DNA of 64,000 nucleotides from NCBI GenBank assembly GCA_947359465.1, contig OX375875.1:15835439-15899438 (forward strand). The letters are read 5' to 3'. The notes beneath the pieces are model-generated. The model searched no databases. It saw only the letters and a program-made list of their open reading frames with translations, and had not been told where the DNA came from. Position numbers and translations under genes: made by a program. Below, piece by piece: positions 32,684 to 43,570 of this stretch (its first letter is position 1; each line of letters begins with the position of its first letter). The stretch is from Metellina segmentata. Its lineage: Eukaryota; Arthropoda; Arachnida; Araneae; Tetragnathidae.

Positions 32684-33128
32684 AGTAGTAGTAGAAAGGT
32701 TCCATTCAAAAACGTTAATTATGTCTATCTCAACATACTTTTATTAAAAACGTTATTAAGGATATGCCAGGACAATATCTAGCGAGCAGAGAGAACATAT
32801 GACTCCCAGTTCCAACCTGATCTCTTTCTCCGAGGTGTGTGCTCCATATCTCTTTCTCATTCTCATCACATCCAACAACTGTGTTCAGAGTTATCTTCTC
32901 CAAAAGAGACTCTCCGGCAGCTGTAGCAGAATCAGTGTTGTCTACGACAGAGATCGCCCTCTCATCCAAGAGATCATCTCTCACTTTTGTAGATAGGTGC
33001 TCACATAAACGTGTCTTTGAACTGGCGTTCATTAGTTAATTTAGTTGCGTGACTGAGTTATCCCTTTTCGACCCCTAAGTGAAGTAGATCTTACCTCTAT
33101 CCCTATTTTCTAACCACGACCATGATTG
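32684..33128 (-). other. coding-like segment, unrecognised
   Basis: Composition is clearly less AT-rich than around it, and a 100-codon minus-strand frame runs 33032-32730 ('KVRDDLLDERAISVVD', 'AAGESLLEKITLNTVVG'). Two plus-strand frames overlap it. I recognise no domain. It could be a transposon-derived exon remnant or part of an LTR. Confidence 0.25.
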
Positions 33129-33130
33129 TA

Positions 33131-33678
33131 CACTACCCTACAAAAATGAACCGGACAGCAAGATGTGATGGTATGAGGGAAAGAATACATGCTTTAATAA
33201 TGGGACGTGCTGCAATTACACTAGCAACCCTTCCGGGCATACTTTCAACAAGGTTTAGATACACAGCTATGGGTATTGGTGTCCATTCCTGCTGCAAGAA
33301 TGTCGCCAGCTAAATTGTAGATTTCGGACGTTGTTTCCTGGTCCGTAAGCGTCGCTCTAACACGTCCCACAAATGTTCTATGGGGTTTAGATCGGGACTC
33401 TGAGCAGGCAAGGGAAGACGTTTTACATCCATATCTTCATACCACTTCTTGACAGAGGCTGCCACATGACATGAAGCTTTGTCGTGATGGAAGTAATATT
33501 CGTCCATTCCATACAATTTCCAGAGCGTAGGAAGAACCTGATGGTCCAAAATGCTCATGTAGGCGTAGGCGTTCAATGGACCAGGAACAACATGCAAAGG
33601 TCCCAGGCCATACCACAAAAAATACCCTCAAACAAGTAGTAAATCCGCTGGCGTCCGGTCCATTATTGTAGGGTAGTG
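33131..33678 (-). mobile_element. deleted Tc1-type element T3, copy 2
   Basis: TA-flanked (33129-33130, 33679-33680), with TIRs CACTACCCTACAAAAATGAA and (other strand) CACTACCCTACAATAATGG. At 548 bp it keeps only the C-terminal half of the transposase on the minus strand: 'GLGPLHVVPGPLNAYAYM', the second catalytic block as HHDKASCH (Asp kept), and SPDLNPIEHLW with the catalytic Glu. It lacks the N-terminal DNA-binding domain and first Asp. It is the best preserved of three copies. Confidence 0.88.
33310..33618 (-). pseudogene. Tc1 transposase, C-terminal half
   Basis: A 102-codon open frame within the T3 element. It has the strand leading to the second catalytic Asp (YFHHDKASCH), then RLPLPAQSPDLNPIEHLWD, which carries the third catalytic residue, then RTRKQRPKSTI before a stop. 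Intact relatives continue to a conserved SMPRR tail, which is still readable downstream in the same strand. Without the N-terminal domain and the first Asp it has no activity of its own. Confidence 0.8.
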
Positions 33679-33680
33679 TA

Positions 33681-34035
33681 TGTAAAAAGGTAGAAAAGGT
33701 GCTCTAGTTGTACGGTGCATCTGAACTCGTATGTGAAAAAAAATTGACCATGGTATGTAAAAGGTTGTTCAAATCGGATTTAGAAAGATGGTGATTTCTT
33801 TTTGTTCAAACACTCTTCAAAGTATTTCAGAGGGAAAATGCCTGTCGTTGAAGTGATACATAAATGCTAAATATTAACCTCTCATATTATTACCAGTTTC
33901 ACAGTCATGCAAAAACTGAAAATTGTTTCCGAAAATAGTATTTTTGGTAATAGATACACGCCACTTTCAATAATCTCGCGCCTCGCAGTTTGGATAACAT
34001 ATGACATTTTTTTTTATTATTTTTTTCTCTAATGG
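33681..34035. other. unassigned AT-rich sequence
   Basis: No supportable feature. Confidence 0.5.
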
Positions 34036-34278
34036 CGGACACATTTGACCTCATTGGCCACTACAAGGCCGGAAGTGATGGCCACTCGTGAAGGAGCACC
34101 CAGTGAAAGGACCATCATTGCCCCTAACAATTTACAGTTCGTAATTTTGAACCATGTTCAGATGCAACACCTGAGCTGGTATACGCTTACAAACATCCAT
34201 GCCCGAACCCGGATTTGAACCGGGGACCTTCCGATCTAGAGGCTAATACCTTAACCACTATACCGGTTGGTCGGCGGA
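34036..34278 (-). repeat. SINE-B, minus strand, with SINE-A piece
   Basis: In reverse: the A-box region 'ccgaccaaccggtatagtgg', the B box 'ccccggttcaaatccggg', 'gggcatggatgtttgtaagc', then a SINE-A-like piece ('ccagctcaggtgttgcatct') and the shared 3' body ending near 'aaatgtgtccgcc'. The two SINE bodies are joined within one unit, as near 23 kb. Confidence 0.7.
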
Positions 34279-34290
34279 TAACATATGATA

Positions 34291-34944
34291 CTAGGGGGCC
34301 CGCCCCCTGCTCGCTAACGCTCGCCAACCCCGAGAGGATTGCGCTTCGCAATCCTCATTGGTTCGCTGCGCGAACCTATGCTCGCTTCGCTCGCATCAAT
34401 GAAGACATGTGTCCTAGCAGAAGGAATTGTTAACAAAATATGATATTGCAAAAAAATATTTTTCAAATCTAAATTTTATGCTGCTTTTCAGAAAAGATAT
34501 TTACAGAACCTCTGGAATCAGAATTCAAATGGAAACTTTGAGCAAATTTTGACTCGAAATGTGAGCGTTGATTTGGAAATTGAAAACCCAGCATATTGGT
34601 TGTGTGTACATTTACCCAGCACTCGAGCCACCCACGCTTTTTCATTGAGTTTGTTGTCGAAAGTTGTAATGCAAGCGCCTTGTTGAACTATAATAGTTTG
34701 CCCCGAAACGGACCTTTTTTTTAAATGACCCTGAAAAGATCCTCCGTTTTCTTTGATTTCTATTATTTACTGCAACAGCTCGACTAAAATTCATTTTTTT
34801 TCAATAAAATTTCATCCGATAACGCTATAAATTCAATTGAAGCGCGAGGCTTTGGGATAAACAAAGAATCGTACAATGTTGCCAAAAACGCGAAAACAAA
34901 TAACGTCTTTTTTGCGTGCCACGTAAGAGAATTATATATATAGA
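34291..34944 (-). mobile_element. Helitron-like non-autonomous element, copy 3
   Basis: On the minus strand it begins TCTATATATATAATTC after an A and ends with a GC-rich hairpin (GGGGGC-gg-GCCCCC) and CTAG before a T. No target duplication. The 3' region is made of small palindromes ('aggattgcgcttcgcaatcc', 'ggttcgctgcgcgaacc', 'gctcgcttcgctcgc'). No protein is encoded. Confidence 0.75.
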
Positions 34945-35387
34945 TGGATAGTGATATTTCATAAGCCATTTTGAGAGGGCTTTCAACATAGCTAGAAGTA
35001 CTACCCTAAATTATATAGATTGATAATTAAAATATCAGCTGCACACAAAAATCGTAATTATGCCATAATTTAAAGTGAATTATAAATGTAGAATGGCAAC
35101 ATCCCGAGCGGTCATGAGAGTTTTAGAATAAATGGAATTGAATAAAATGGTGATCTTTAATTATTGCAGTTTCATAAAAGAACATATAAATTCCATTCTA
35201 TGTTTAATTTTGAAATATGTGTGGTTTCTTAATATTTTGCCAAAAATATAAAAAGCATTTAAAGTAAATGTGAGCTCAAGAATCTCGCTTACTTGAGAGA
35301 ATCAAAATTGTATGAATTATTTCTGAGTTTGAACTAGGGCTGTTAGCCACTAAGGTAAATTTTAATTTGTAGTATTTGTACCTACTA
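34945..35387. other. unassigned AT-rich sequence
   Basis: No supportable feature. Confidence 0.5.
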
Positions 35388-36183
35388 CACTCTATAACAA
35401 AAAAAATCGACGCACAAAGAACGAGTTGTCCGAATGCAATAAAAATTGGTGAATGTAAAGAACATATATAGAAAAACAAACAATTAAAATTTCTGAACAA
35501 TTGAATGATTTATTTCACAGTTTGACCGTTACAAAGAGAGGAAGTCAATAAGGCGTTGGTCCACCTCTAGCCTAGATGCAAGCTGTCGTGGCATAGACTG
35601 AAAAAGTTCCCGGATGGTGCCCTGCGGAATTTCTTGCCAATTTGTCTCTAACTGTCGAGCTAAAGGGTCAACATTCCGGGAGGGTTGCAATCACCTTCCT
35701 ATAACGTCCCAAATGTGCTCAATGGGAGAGAGATCAGGAGATCTAGCTGGCCAAAGAAGTGTTGGGAAAGCTTGAAGAAAATTAATAGCAACACGCGTCG
35801 TGTGCGGCAGGGCAATATCTTGTTGTAAGGTAAGTCCGGGGTGCCTCAAAAGGAACGGTAACACAACCAGCCGTATAATTTCGCCTACGTACCGCTGTGC
35901 TGTAAGTGTACCAGAAATGACTACCAAAGGGCTATCAAAGGAGATGGCACCCCATACCATAACGCTTTGTTGTGGGCATGTGTGGCGTGCAAGGGCAGGA
36001 TCCCCACGCTGCCCTGGACGTCTTCAGAAACGTCTGCGTTGTCGTCGGAACTCAGTTGGAAAAGTCACTAAAGACTATACCTCCCCAGTCAGCGTCGTTC
36101 TAAACCAATCGTCGTTCCAAATCGAGCCCAGCACCACTGTTGGACAGCTCTTTCTTTGTGAGTCGATTTTTTTCGTTTGAGTG
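35388..36183 (-). mobile_element. deleted Tc1-type element T2, copy 2
   Basis: TA-flanked 796-bp element. Its ends, CACTCTATAACAAAAAAAAT and (other strand) CACTCAAACGAAAAAAATCG, pair over about 45 bp, continuing through 'cacaaagaa..ag..gtcc'. Reading on the minus strand, the sequence passes straight from the TIR into the middle of a transposase, as in the split copy at 6590. Both therefore descend from one deletion derivative. Confidence 0.88.
35691..35960 (-). pseudogene. Tc1 transposase, C-terminal part (T2)
   Basis: An 89-codon frame: VWGAISFDSPLVVISGTL, then LQQDIALPHT (second catalytic Asp kept, following residues altered), then WPARSPDLSPIEHIWD with the catalytic Glu, then a premature stop. 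The tail homologous to ELFQSMPR follows in the same strand. The region upstream toward 36150 is the first catalytic block with frameshifts. It is a pseudogene. Confidence 0.8.
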
Positions 36184-36240
36184 TATTTCCGAGTTCTCTT
36201 TTTTATAATTAAGCAACGGCGAACTGAACATTTGTTAACA

Positions 36241-36350
36241 TGTTCACCCTGGTAGGTAAAAGAATTAAGAATCCATCCGGAAGAGTAAGATCCGAGGACA
36301 ACACTTATTTTGAACCTCGTAATAGGACGTCAACACCTGACCAGGCATTT
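36241..36350 (-). repeat. SINE-A fragment, minus strand
   Basis: 'gatccgaggacaacactta' and 'ttttgaacctcgtaatagga' match the SINE-A body in reverse. Confidence 0.45.
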
Positions 36351-38299
36351 TTTTTTTGTTTTAGAATGTATTATAAACTAAAGCTGAATTTCATTAATTA
36401 TCTTTATTTTAGTTTGTAAATTTTATTATATTCTTTCAAAAGTAAAATTGTTTTATGTTGCTAAGATATAATAGTGGTGATTCATTTTTGAAGTAGGGCA
36501 TGACTACAAGAAAGTTAAGGTGCACAATGGTTTGAGTAGAAATTATATTACTTTCTCTTGAATTATCACATGTGCTATATTTTGTATATTCATTTGTTTT
36601 TTATATCTACAATATTTGTTTGTTACGTACTCGGTCAAGATTTTCAAATTTGATCAAGAACAAAAGAGTTTTACCTACATTATTTAATTACGATTTAACT
36701 TTTAGGACGATCTGAGTGAAATGGGCTACTTTTAACTAAGTCACCAAGGACCTCGGGCAGCCTTGAATTGTTTAAAATTAATAATAACTGGACTGTTTTC
36801 TGTAAAGTCTTATAAATGCTGTTCTATTGTCACTAATTTTTCACTATATGACAAACTCTTTTTGTCAGAATTTTACATATGGAGTGGTTCGAAATGGCGT
36901 ACATTAAAAATACAATCAATTTATTCAATATCTGATTTGTGATCTGCTAAGGAATTATACATAAAACTCAAAAAATTCTGTATGAACCTCGTAACCGCTC
37001 AAAAAAAAAAGAAGCAGCCGAAGAATAAAAACATTTGTTCATGCTGTTAAGATTATTTCGAAAATGTGATGGAAGATTATAAAAGGCGCAAAAATCGTCT
37101 TATTTATCAGAAAGTGTCGTGATAATGTACAGGATTTTACGAGCTTTTAAGATTAATTCGAGAGTGATAATTTCGAAATTGTGGAGATTTTCCGTCACAC
37201 AGGAATACCATTACCACCTGCTCTCAGCAATTGCGCCCATTACAAGCACCTGCGAGTTATGTCCAGGGTTCACACTCTATTTTAGAAGTCCCTGAATTTC
37301 CAGGTTTTCCAGACAAATGTTTACGAAATTCCAGGTTATACTTAAGCAATTCACGACATTTTAAAAGTGAAAAGAAAGAAATAATTTAGCATTCAATAGC
37401 CAATAATAGAAATCAATGTTAGAACTATACATTGTAAAAATTAATACACGAAGTACAAGTAATTTTGCATTAAAGTAACTTATTTAAATAATCCAACGTA
37501 TTGGACGTGAATCAATTTGTTTATTTAATGTATCATAAGCATGAAGTTATCCAATTTAAGCCAGTAGAAAAAAAATTTTACCTGTTAAATGTTAACTGTT
37601 TTCTTTAAAAACCGGCTGGAAAATTCAATTAAAAAAATTAAGTGATACGACACTGCATACGAATCTTACTGGCTACTTTTCTTCAAAGCGTCTGAGAAGC
37701 CATGATCATTCCTTTTCCAGGTAATTGAGATAATTTTCCAGGTTGTCGATGAAAATTCGTAATTTTCCCTGATTTTTCTAAAATTATTTTTTCTGACAAT
37801 TTCAAGTTTTCTCTGACCCGTTGTAACCATGTATGTGATGGTATGCAGACATCGTCTGCTGGAAGCATTCCAATCCTAATGGAAAAGCATGTCAGCTGCT
37901 GGAATATTTTCCATAAAGTGTTAAAGACGGGCGTACACAGATGAATCAACTTTGTAAACAGACTCATTACGGTATGATCTGGTAATGGCAGGCTTTTTGG
38001 ATTATATAGATATAGATTAATACAGCAAAGCTGAATTGTATCGAATACCAATAATGTGACAAGTTAGTGTCGATTCTACTCCTCAGTTACTGGAATGATT
38101 TAGATAAATTAACTGTTTTTATAATTGAGGTTTTACTGTTTCCTAGCGTGTTATAACACGGACAAACATTATAACTCGATACATTAAACTGCGAATATAA
38201 AGCATTATTATGGTGAATACATCAGTTTAAATCATGTTAACTTTCACTGATCACTGAAGCAATTATCGGTATTTAGAAACAGATCCTGCATGGGGAGTG
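36351..38299. other. unassigned AT-rich sequence
   Basis: A 122-codon minus-strand frame at 37683-38051 has no domain I recognise. Local repetition of 'ttttccaggt.attgagat' and 'ccctgaatttccaggttttc' lies at about 37288-37790. Nothing else is supportable. Confidence 0.4.
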
Positions 38300-38650
38300 A
38301 GTACCGGCATCATGGCCTGGGAATCTAAAAAAGGATGCATATGTATTCTCTATGCAAATCCACATTTGAACAATCCACATGAAATTTGGTACACTTATAC
38401 TTTAGATCACAGCGGAAAACATAGGCTATTTCTTCAGACCCATCTGCAGCCATGAAAATTGGCACACAGGTAGTCCAAAATGTGCCACTCGAAGCCCCAA
38501 TTTTAAAATATAAAGTTGGTTTTTCTGCAATAAATGGACATGGACAAGGAAAAACGTTCTACAGGGTTTGTGCATTTGAGTTAACACAGGTAAATGTCGC
38601 GGTCATATTTGAAACCTGTGTAACGCCGGGTTATTCAGCTCATCTGAAAT
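38300..38650 (+). mobile_element. possible old Helitron-like 3' region
   Basis: Ends in 'ctgtgtaacgccgggttatt' then 'cagctcat', which resembles the hairpin-plus-CTAG terminus of a second Helitron-like group, with CTAG decayed to CTCA. The upstream 'gaaatttggtacacttatac' is a motif I associate with such repeats. Weak evidence. Confidence 0.3.
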
Positions 38651-38699
38651 ACAAAAGTGGTTTAAATACGTGCTATATTTTCATGTTTTTCTATTTTTA

Positions 38700-39412
38700 A
38701 AGTTGTAAATCTTCCATTGTAGAGTCAGAATGTGGTTGCACAGTAAATGTGAAGATCGAAAGCTCTGTACTATTGAATGTTTACCCCATTGAGTACTACT
38801 TATTGTCTTTTGAATGCATCGTTGAATTTCATGAGGAACTCGTCTCTCTCATGAAGTCTAGAATCTAGAATCTAGTCTTCCAAGCGTTAAAGTGAGTGAT
38901 TGTTTTTCTACTTGGTGGCGGCAGCTTCGACATCTAGGCGATATACCACGTCAGAAATAGCTGTCATATTTAGCAGAATTAAATATGACAACGGTGCTGG
39001 ATTCCTTGTTTACGTAAGTTTTGTATAATTTGTATTAATACTTTTCTCAACTTTCATATAATTATATTTATTTAAATTATGACTTCTTTGAACATTAGGT
39101 ACATGAAAGTTTGTCCGCTTGCTGTCATTTTTTTCCTACATGAAGGTTAAATGGTCCGCAACCTACGCGGATTAAAATTATTAAATAACATATTCGATAT
39201 ATTTGTATTAAGACATCCATCCATTAAAAAAATCCAAACATAAGTCATTCTTAGTTACATAAAGACAGCGAATAGCATAGGTCCCAAATGAGAAAGAAGG
39301 TGGGTCCATCTAAGAAAGAGACTTTTTTCTGCTAAGCCGCATGTTGGTGGGTCGGTAGTATTATTGAGGTTAAACCTATTTCCTGTGCATTTCCGGACGT
39401 GACGTCAAATGG
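38700..39412. other. unassigned sequence
   Basis: No supportable feature, apart from a small tandem 'tctagaa' run at about 38867. Confidence 0.45.
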
Positions 39413-39417
39413 CTTGT

Positions 39418-39900
39418 TGGCTTTAAAGGCGACCTCTCTGATCATGCCGACATAAAGCAGACATATTCAAGAATTCCTTAATTGGAGATAAGACTTTTGT
39501 CAAGTGAAAAAATGTCCATAACTAACCCTACAAGTACTATTACAGAACTCCATTTATCATTACATCGGACATAAAGTTCTGGGCACTTGACAAAAACCCT
39601 TATCATCTGACGTTACACTGACATTACAATCTCCCAAATCTCAAGCCCCTTGAGAACACTCAAAACTTTCAGCTGAAGGCGGTCTGGCTGGAAAAATCAC
39701 AGCAACCCTGGAGAACTGAGAGACCGAGGACACGCTCGCTAACCTCTGCCGAACCCTTCTTGTCCCAAAAGATCTAAATTTTCTGTAGATATCTGTAAAG
39801 CTGTAGGTTGCTAGAATAAATGTTGTTTTGGTGAAACCCAAAGTTCTTGTTCCGTTGCGCTACCATTTCTTTCTGCTATCGCTCCATTTCATCCGGTACA
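39418..39900 (+). mobile_element. solo LTR, complete
   Basis: A 483-bp sequence starting TGGCTTTAAAGG and ending CCGGTACA (TG...CA), flanked on both sides by the 5-bp duplication CTTGT (39413-39417 and 39901-39905). It contains AATAAA at 39815-39820, about 80 bp before the end, as a polyadenylation signal should be. No internal part adjoins it, so it arose by recombination between two LTRs. Copies of the family lie at 430-890 and 21583-21833. Confidence 0.82.
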
Positions 39901-39905
39901 CTTGT

Positions 39906-40950
39906 TTTATGAATGCGATTTCGGCAAGTCGCGCATAGAAATTCCAGAGAAAGAATTGCGAATTGATATATGATAGTTAATTGCTCAACACCAAACGTCA
40001 TGGGAACGGTGTAAAACTGTATTTTAAGGCTTTTCGGTATGTACCATGCGAGAGTAAATTACAATCTCTTCGTCAAATTTATTTGCTTACACTAAAACTC
40101 TTTTTCACAGACAAAGCTTTTTTTTATTGAATTAATACATATAGGGAAGAAATAAGAAAAAAATGTCCAGACTATACATAATTTTCTGAAAAAATCCTAC
40201 ATCAGCTCATATTTTTTAGTTTAACATCTATTATTTTTGTTCTTGATCGTTTGCAAAATCGACAGATTGCAGAATTTTGTCCTAATTTGGGTTCATACAT
40301 TTACCTAAATATATTACGTAGTCCGCTATCAAATTCTCTCTTTTTGGACAAATATTTATTTGTTATGAAGTCTAGCTTGAAAAAGTTCCAAATGCTCCAC
40401 GTGATGTGGAATGAATGGAAATATGTTTAACTATTTATTATACTAATGTTTAAGGTCTTGGAATGTAATTCACAAGACTAAGTAAATAAATCGAAAGTTT
40501 AAGAACAGTACGGGGTTAGAAAATGAGAATAAAGAGTGGCAAGCCTCTTCAATAATTTCGAATGTTTATCTTTTTTCATTGAAACAAATTAATGCACAAT
40601 AATGCTTTTGTTGCGATAATGGATTTTAATTATATTATATCTGATAAAATATTATAGCAATTCAAAAGTTCTAACGTCATTGACATATTCTGAAATCTCG
40701 TTTTAGAATTGTGTATGGACAGAAAGATAAGGAATTTTATGTGACGAGAAATTTTTTAAACATGTGTGTATATTGGTAAAAATGACACAACACGCAAAGA
40801 TACTTTATTTGATTAGCCGCATTTGAAGATAGCGAAAAATACATTATGTTCAGTTCATAAAATAGGATGTATTTCTAGGATGTCAGGTTGGAGTCCACAC
40901 ATAGTGCTTTCTAGATTATGTAAATCTTCTGCAGCTTTCCACTTTATTTG
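39906..40950. other. unassigned AT-rich sequence
   Basis: No supportable feature. Confidence 0.5.
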
Positions 40951-41215
40951 GGAAACGCGGTAGCCTGGTTGGAACAGCATTGGATTAGCAACCGGAGGGT
41001 TGCGAGTTCGAACCCAACCAAATACCGTATTGTACAAAAATTACTGGTGCACGTTAAATATGTCGTGACCTCAAATGTCCTCACGTTGGCGTGGACGGAG
41101 ATTTGGAGAGTGGGGTGCCAGCTCGGGTGTTGCCTCGTCATCTGACCGTGGTTCGAAATTACGTAGTGTTGTCCTCGTCATCAATAGTGTCGAGGGCGAT
41201 CAATCTTGAGTAAAA
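40951..41215 (+). repeat. SINE-A, head and body
   Basis: A tRNA-like head with A-box region 'gtagcctggttgg' and a good B box 'gagttcgaaccc', then the body 'tcctcacgttggcgtgg', 'gagagtggggtgccagctcg', 'gtcatctgaccgtggttcga' and 'attacg'. It is truncated before the usual 3' end. Confidence 0.75.
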
Positions 41216-41808
41216 TATCACAAGACAAAAGTTCTTAAGGCACTGAATATATCACAGCATGCATATTTCCTCGTAAACAAATCAAACTATAAACCAATGG
41301 GTTTTCTACATTTATTTACATCTAACAAAATGTCTTATGCTACAATAAGGAAATGAAACTAAAATGACTGATTCTTCAAATCGTTGCCATTCTATACAAC
41401 ATTAATCTTGTTCAATAAATGTTAACACTAATAGGTGGCGCTGCTTTAACTGAATCCAACAAATAGCTTGTTGTGTAGCTCTAGTACGACGTTTATTAAA
41501 AATACCGACACATCACTTTCATTTGTGCAGCTGTTAAAATCAAATAAAGTTTTGGGGTATTTTACAGACTGCGTGGGGTGGATGACGTTGCTGTTCAGTG
41601 ACCCTCTCCACTAACCCCTCACCATGAAAGAATATGATGTTTACACTTTCATGTGTACTATTTACGAGGTAAGGACCAGATGAGAAATTGAAATTCCGAT
41701 GTGTTCCATCCAAACGTTTGAAGCTGCTGTAATCACATAGCATCCAGATCAAATTTGTATGTAGCTTACTGTGTATAAATATATTAAATGTATTTAATTT
41801 ATACTATA
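41216..41808. other. unassigned AT-rich sequence
   Basis: No supportable feature. Confidence 0.5.
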
Positions 41809-42645
41809 CTAGGGGGCTCGCTTACGCTCGCCAACCCCCGGGTATTGCTAAGTAATCCCATTTGGTTTGCTTCGCAAACGAACACTGCTTTCACAGATGC
41901 CATTTGGTTTGCTTCGCAAACCAACATTCCTTTCGCAGAGTGAATCTCCTGGACAGCGAAACTATTTGAATAATTCGTATTATCCTCATTTGACTTTCCG
42001 GTCCATGACGTCACAGCGAGGGCTTCGCCCCCTGCTCGCTTACGCTCGCCGACCGTCGGGGATTGCTATGCAATACCGTTTGGTTTGCTTCGCAAACTAA
42101 TACTTCTTTCGCAACTGATTTCACTTTTTTTACTTTAACCCTAAACTAATTGCCGCATCAGTAAAAAATCTTCTGCATCTTGTTCCCTGTACAATTTTAA
42201 GTAAACCGTGTTAATCTCCAAACTTCATGATCTGTACTTCGTACTTTCTCGGTAAACCGTCTGAGAACAGAGGGAAAAAAGCGAGCCATTTTCCTTGCCA
42301 AATGAAAAAAAATCATTTTTATACCAATTGTTGCAACGATCAATTTGATATCTGGCAAACCCGATAGTCAAATATACAACCCACACCTCAGTGCGAAAAT
42401 TTGTATGTGTTTTGCTCACTCGCGGAAGAAATTTCGCTTTTCAAACTTTGACACTTAATAAACCCTAAACTAATAACCGCATCGGAAAAAGATCTTAACA
42501 GTTCTCCAGGCAACACGATGAAGAACAAACAATATTAATTTCATATTTTTCTGATCCCAACTTTCTAGGGAAACCGTCTAAAAATCGAGCTAAACAGCCC
42601 AGTTTTCAATCCTGCGGCGGCGGTAACTTTTTTTTAATATAGAGA
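41809..42645 (-). mobile_element. Helitron-like non-autonomous element, copy 2
   Basis: On the minus strand it starts near TCTCTATATTAAAA (42645) and ends GAGCCCCCTAG before a T. The 3' third repeats short palindromes ('ggtttgcttcgcaaacc') two to three times. 'tgacgtcatggaccggaaag' is shared with copy 1. The base before the 5' end is C, not the expected A, so that boundary is less certain. No protein is encoded. Confidence 0.7.
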
Positions 42646-43030
42646 GGTTACGCGTTCTTTGACTCATGAAGCATGCTTTTTTCCCACTTTTACACAGGAA
42701 TTGTTTATTCGTTACTACAAGATTTACTACTTCCTAAAGAAGCATTTCTTTCAGGTTATTTGTCATCGGACTGATAAAAACCTTAATTGACGTAGGATAA
42801 AAAATTTAATAAGAACGCAATGTGCCTTTTTAAATCATTGTTCAGCATTGTTTCGATAAATCTCCTTTATGTTTTACAGGAGTATACAAAAGTCAAAATA
42901 ACCTTTTACGATTTTTTATCGATGAAAATTACCAGTGATATTTGCAGAGCAGGGCATTTCTCACAATATAATAGGTGTCACAATGTCAAACTTTCAAAAT
43001 AAACTTTTACAACTCTGATGAAATTAATAC
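42646..43030. other. unassigned AT-rich sequence
   Basis: No supportable feature. Confidence 0.5.
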
Positions 43031-43568
43031 AGTAAAACTCCGATTATTCGAGCCCCGATTAATCGATTTTCCGCTTTAACCGAGCTATCAAATATTTCTA
43101 GAATTTTTTTGGTCCAACATTTTTCATTTTTAAAACTACCGAAAAGAATTCTGACCTCGATCTCACAAGCACTCAGGAAAACGAAATCCAACAACACTAT
43201 CCCCCTTTAATTTTCATTGTATCACGCAGTAAAAGCTATCGAAAGTGCTATTGAATATATAGAACAACAAGAAGAATCGACATCAGCAATCCTGTTAACC
43301 TTAAAAAATGTCGAAACATTTTTTTGTTGCAAAATACGCCAAAGGAACGTAAAGCAAAAAACAATTACGGACTTTTTTAAGTAAGAACTCTTTAATTATC
43401 GTAACAATATAAATTACATGTGGTGTAACTGTATAACTTTTGTATTTGTTAGAATATACATTTAAAACTACACGATTTATTTTATTAACAATATTCGCTT
43501 TAACCGAGCTTTTTGGTTATATGAGTTAGTCTTGATCATCATTAACTCGGATAATCGGGACTCTACTG
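43031..43568 (+). mobile_element. pogo/Tigger-type DNA transposon remnant
   Basis: TIRs CAGTAAAACTCCGATTATTC and (other strand) CAGTAGAGTCCCGATTATCC, flanked by TA on both sides. These are the characteristic Tigger ends. At 538 bp it keeps only the end of the transposase gene. Confidence 0.85.
43235..43384 (+). pseudogene. Tigger transposase C-terminal tail
   Basis: A 50-codon frame too short to show up as a long ORF. It reads AIESAIEYIEQQEESTSAIL, continues through a leucine-rich helix, and ends in KQKTITDFFK and a stop. This is the conserved C-terminal tail of pogo/Tigger transposases, with the terminal TI.DFF motif. The CENP-B-type DNA-binding domain and the DDE core are gone. Confidence 0.8.
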
Positions 43569-43570
43569 TA

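Noticed and set aside
35800..36180. 126-residue plus-strand ORF
   Set aside because: Antisense shadow of the T2 transposase on the minus strand.
38452..38700. 82-residue ORF as a host gene
   Set aside because: Lies in a dispersed-repeat context with a Helitron-like end, and no protein motif is seen.
40951..41025. tRNA gene
   Set aside because: A and B boxes are present but the acceptor stem does not pair, and the SINE-A body continues downstream. The same holds for 4507, 6231, 9462, 18547 and 25822.
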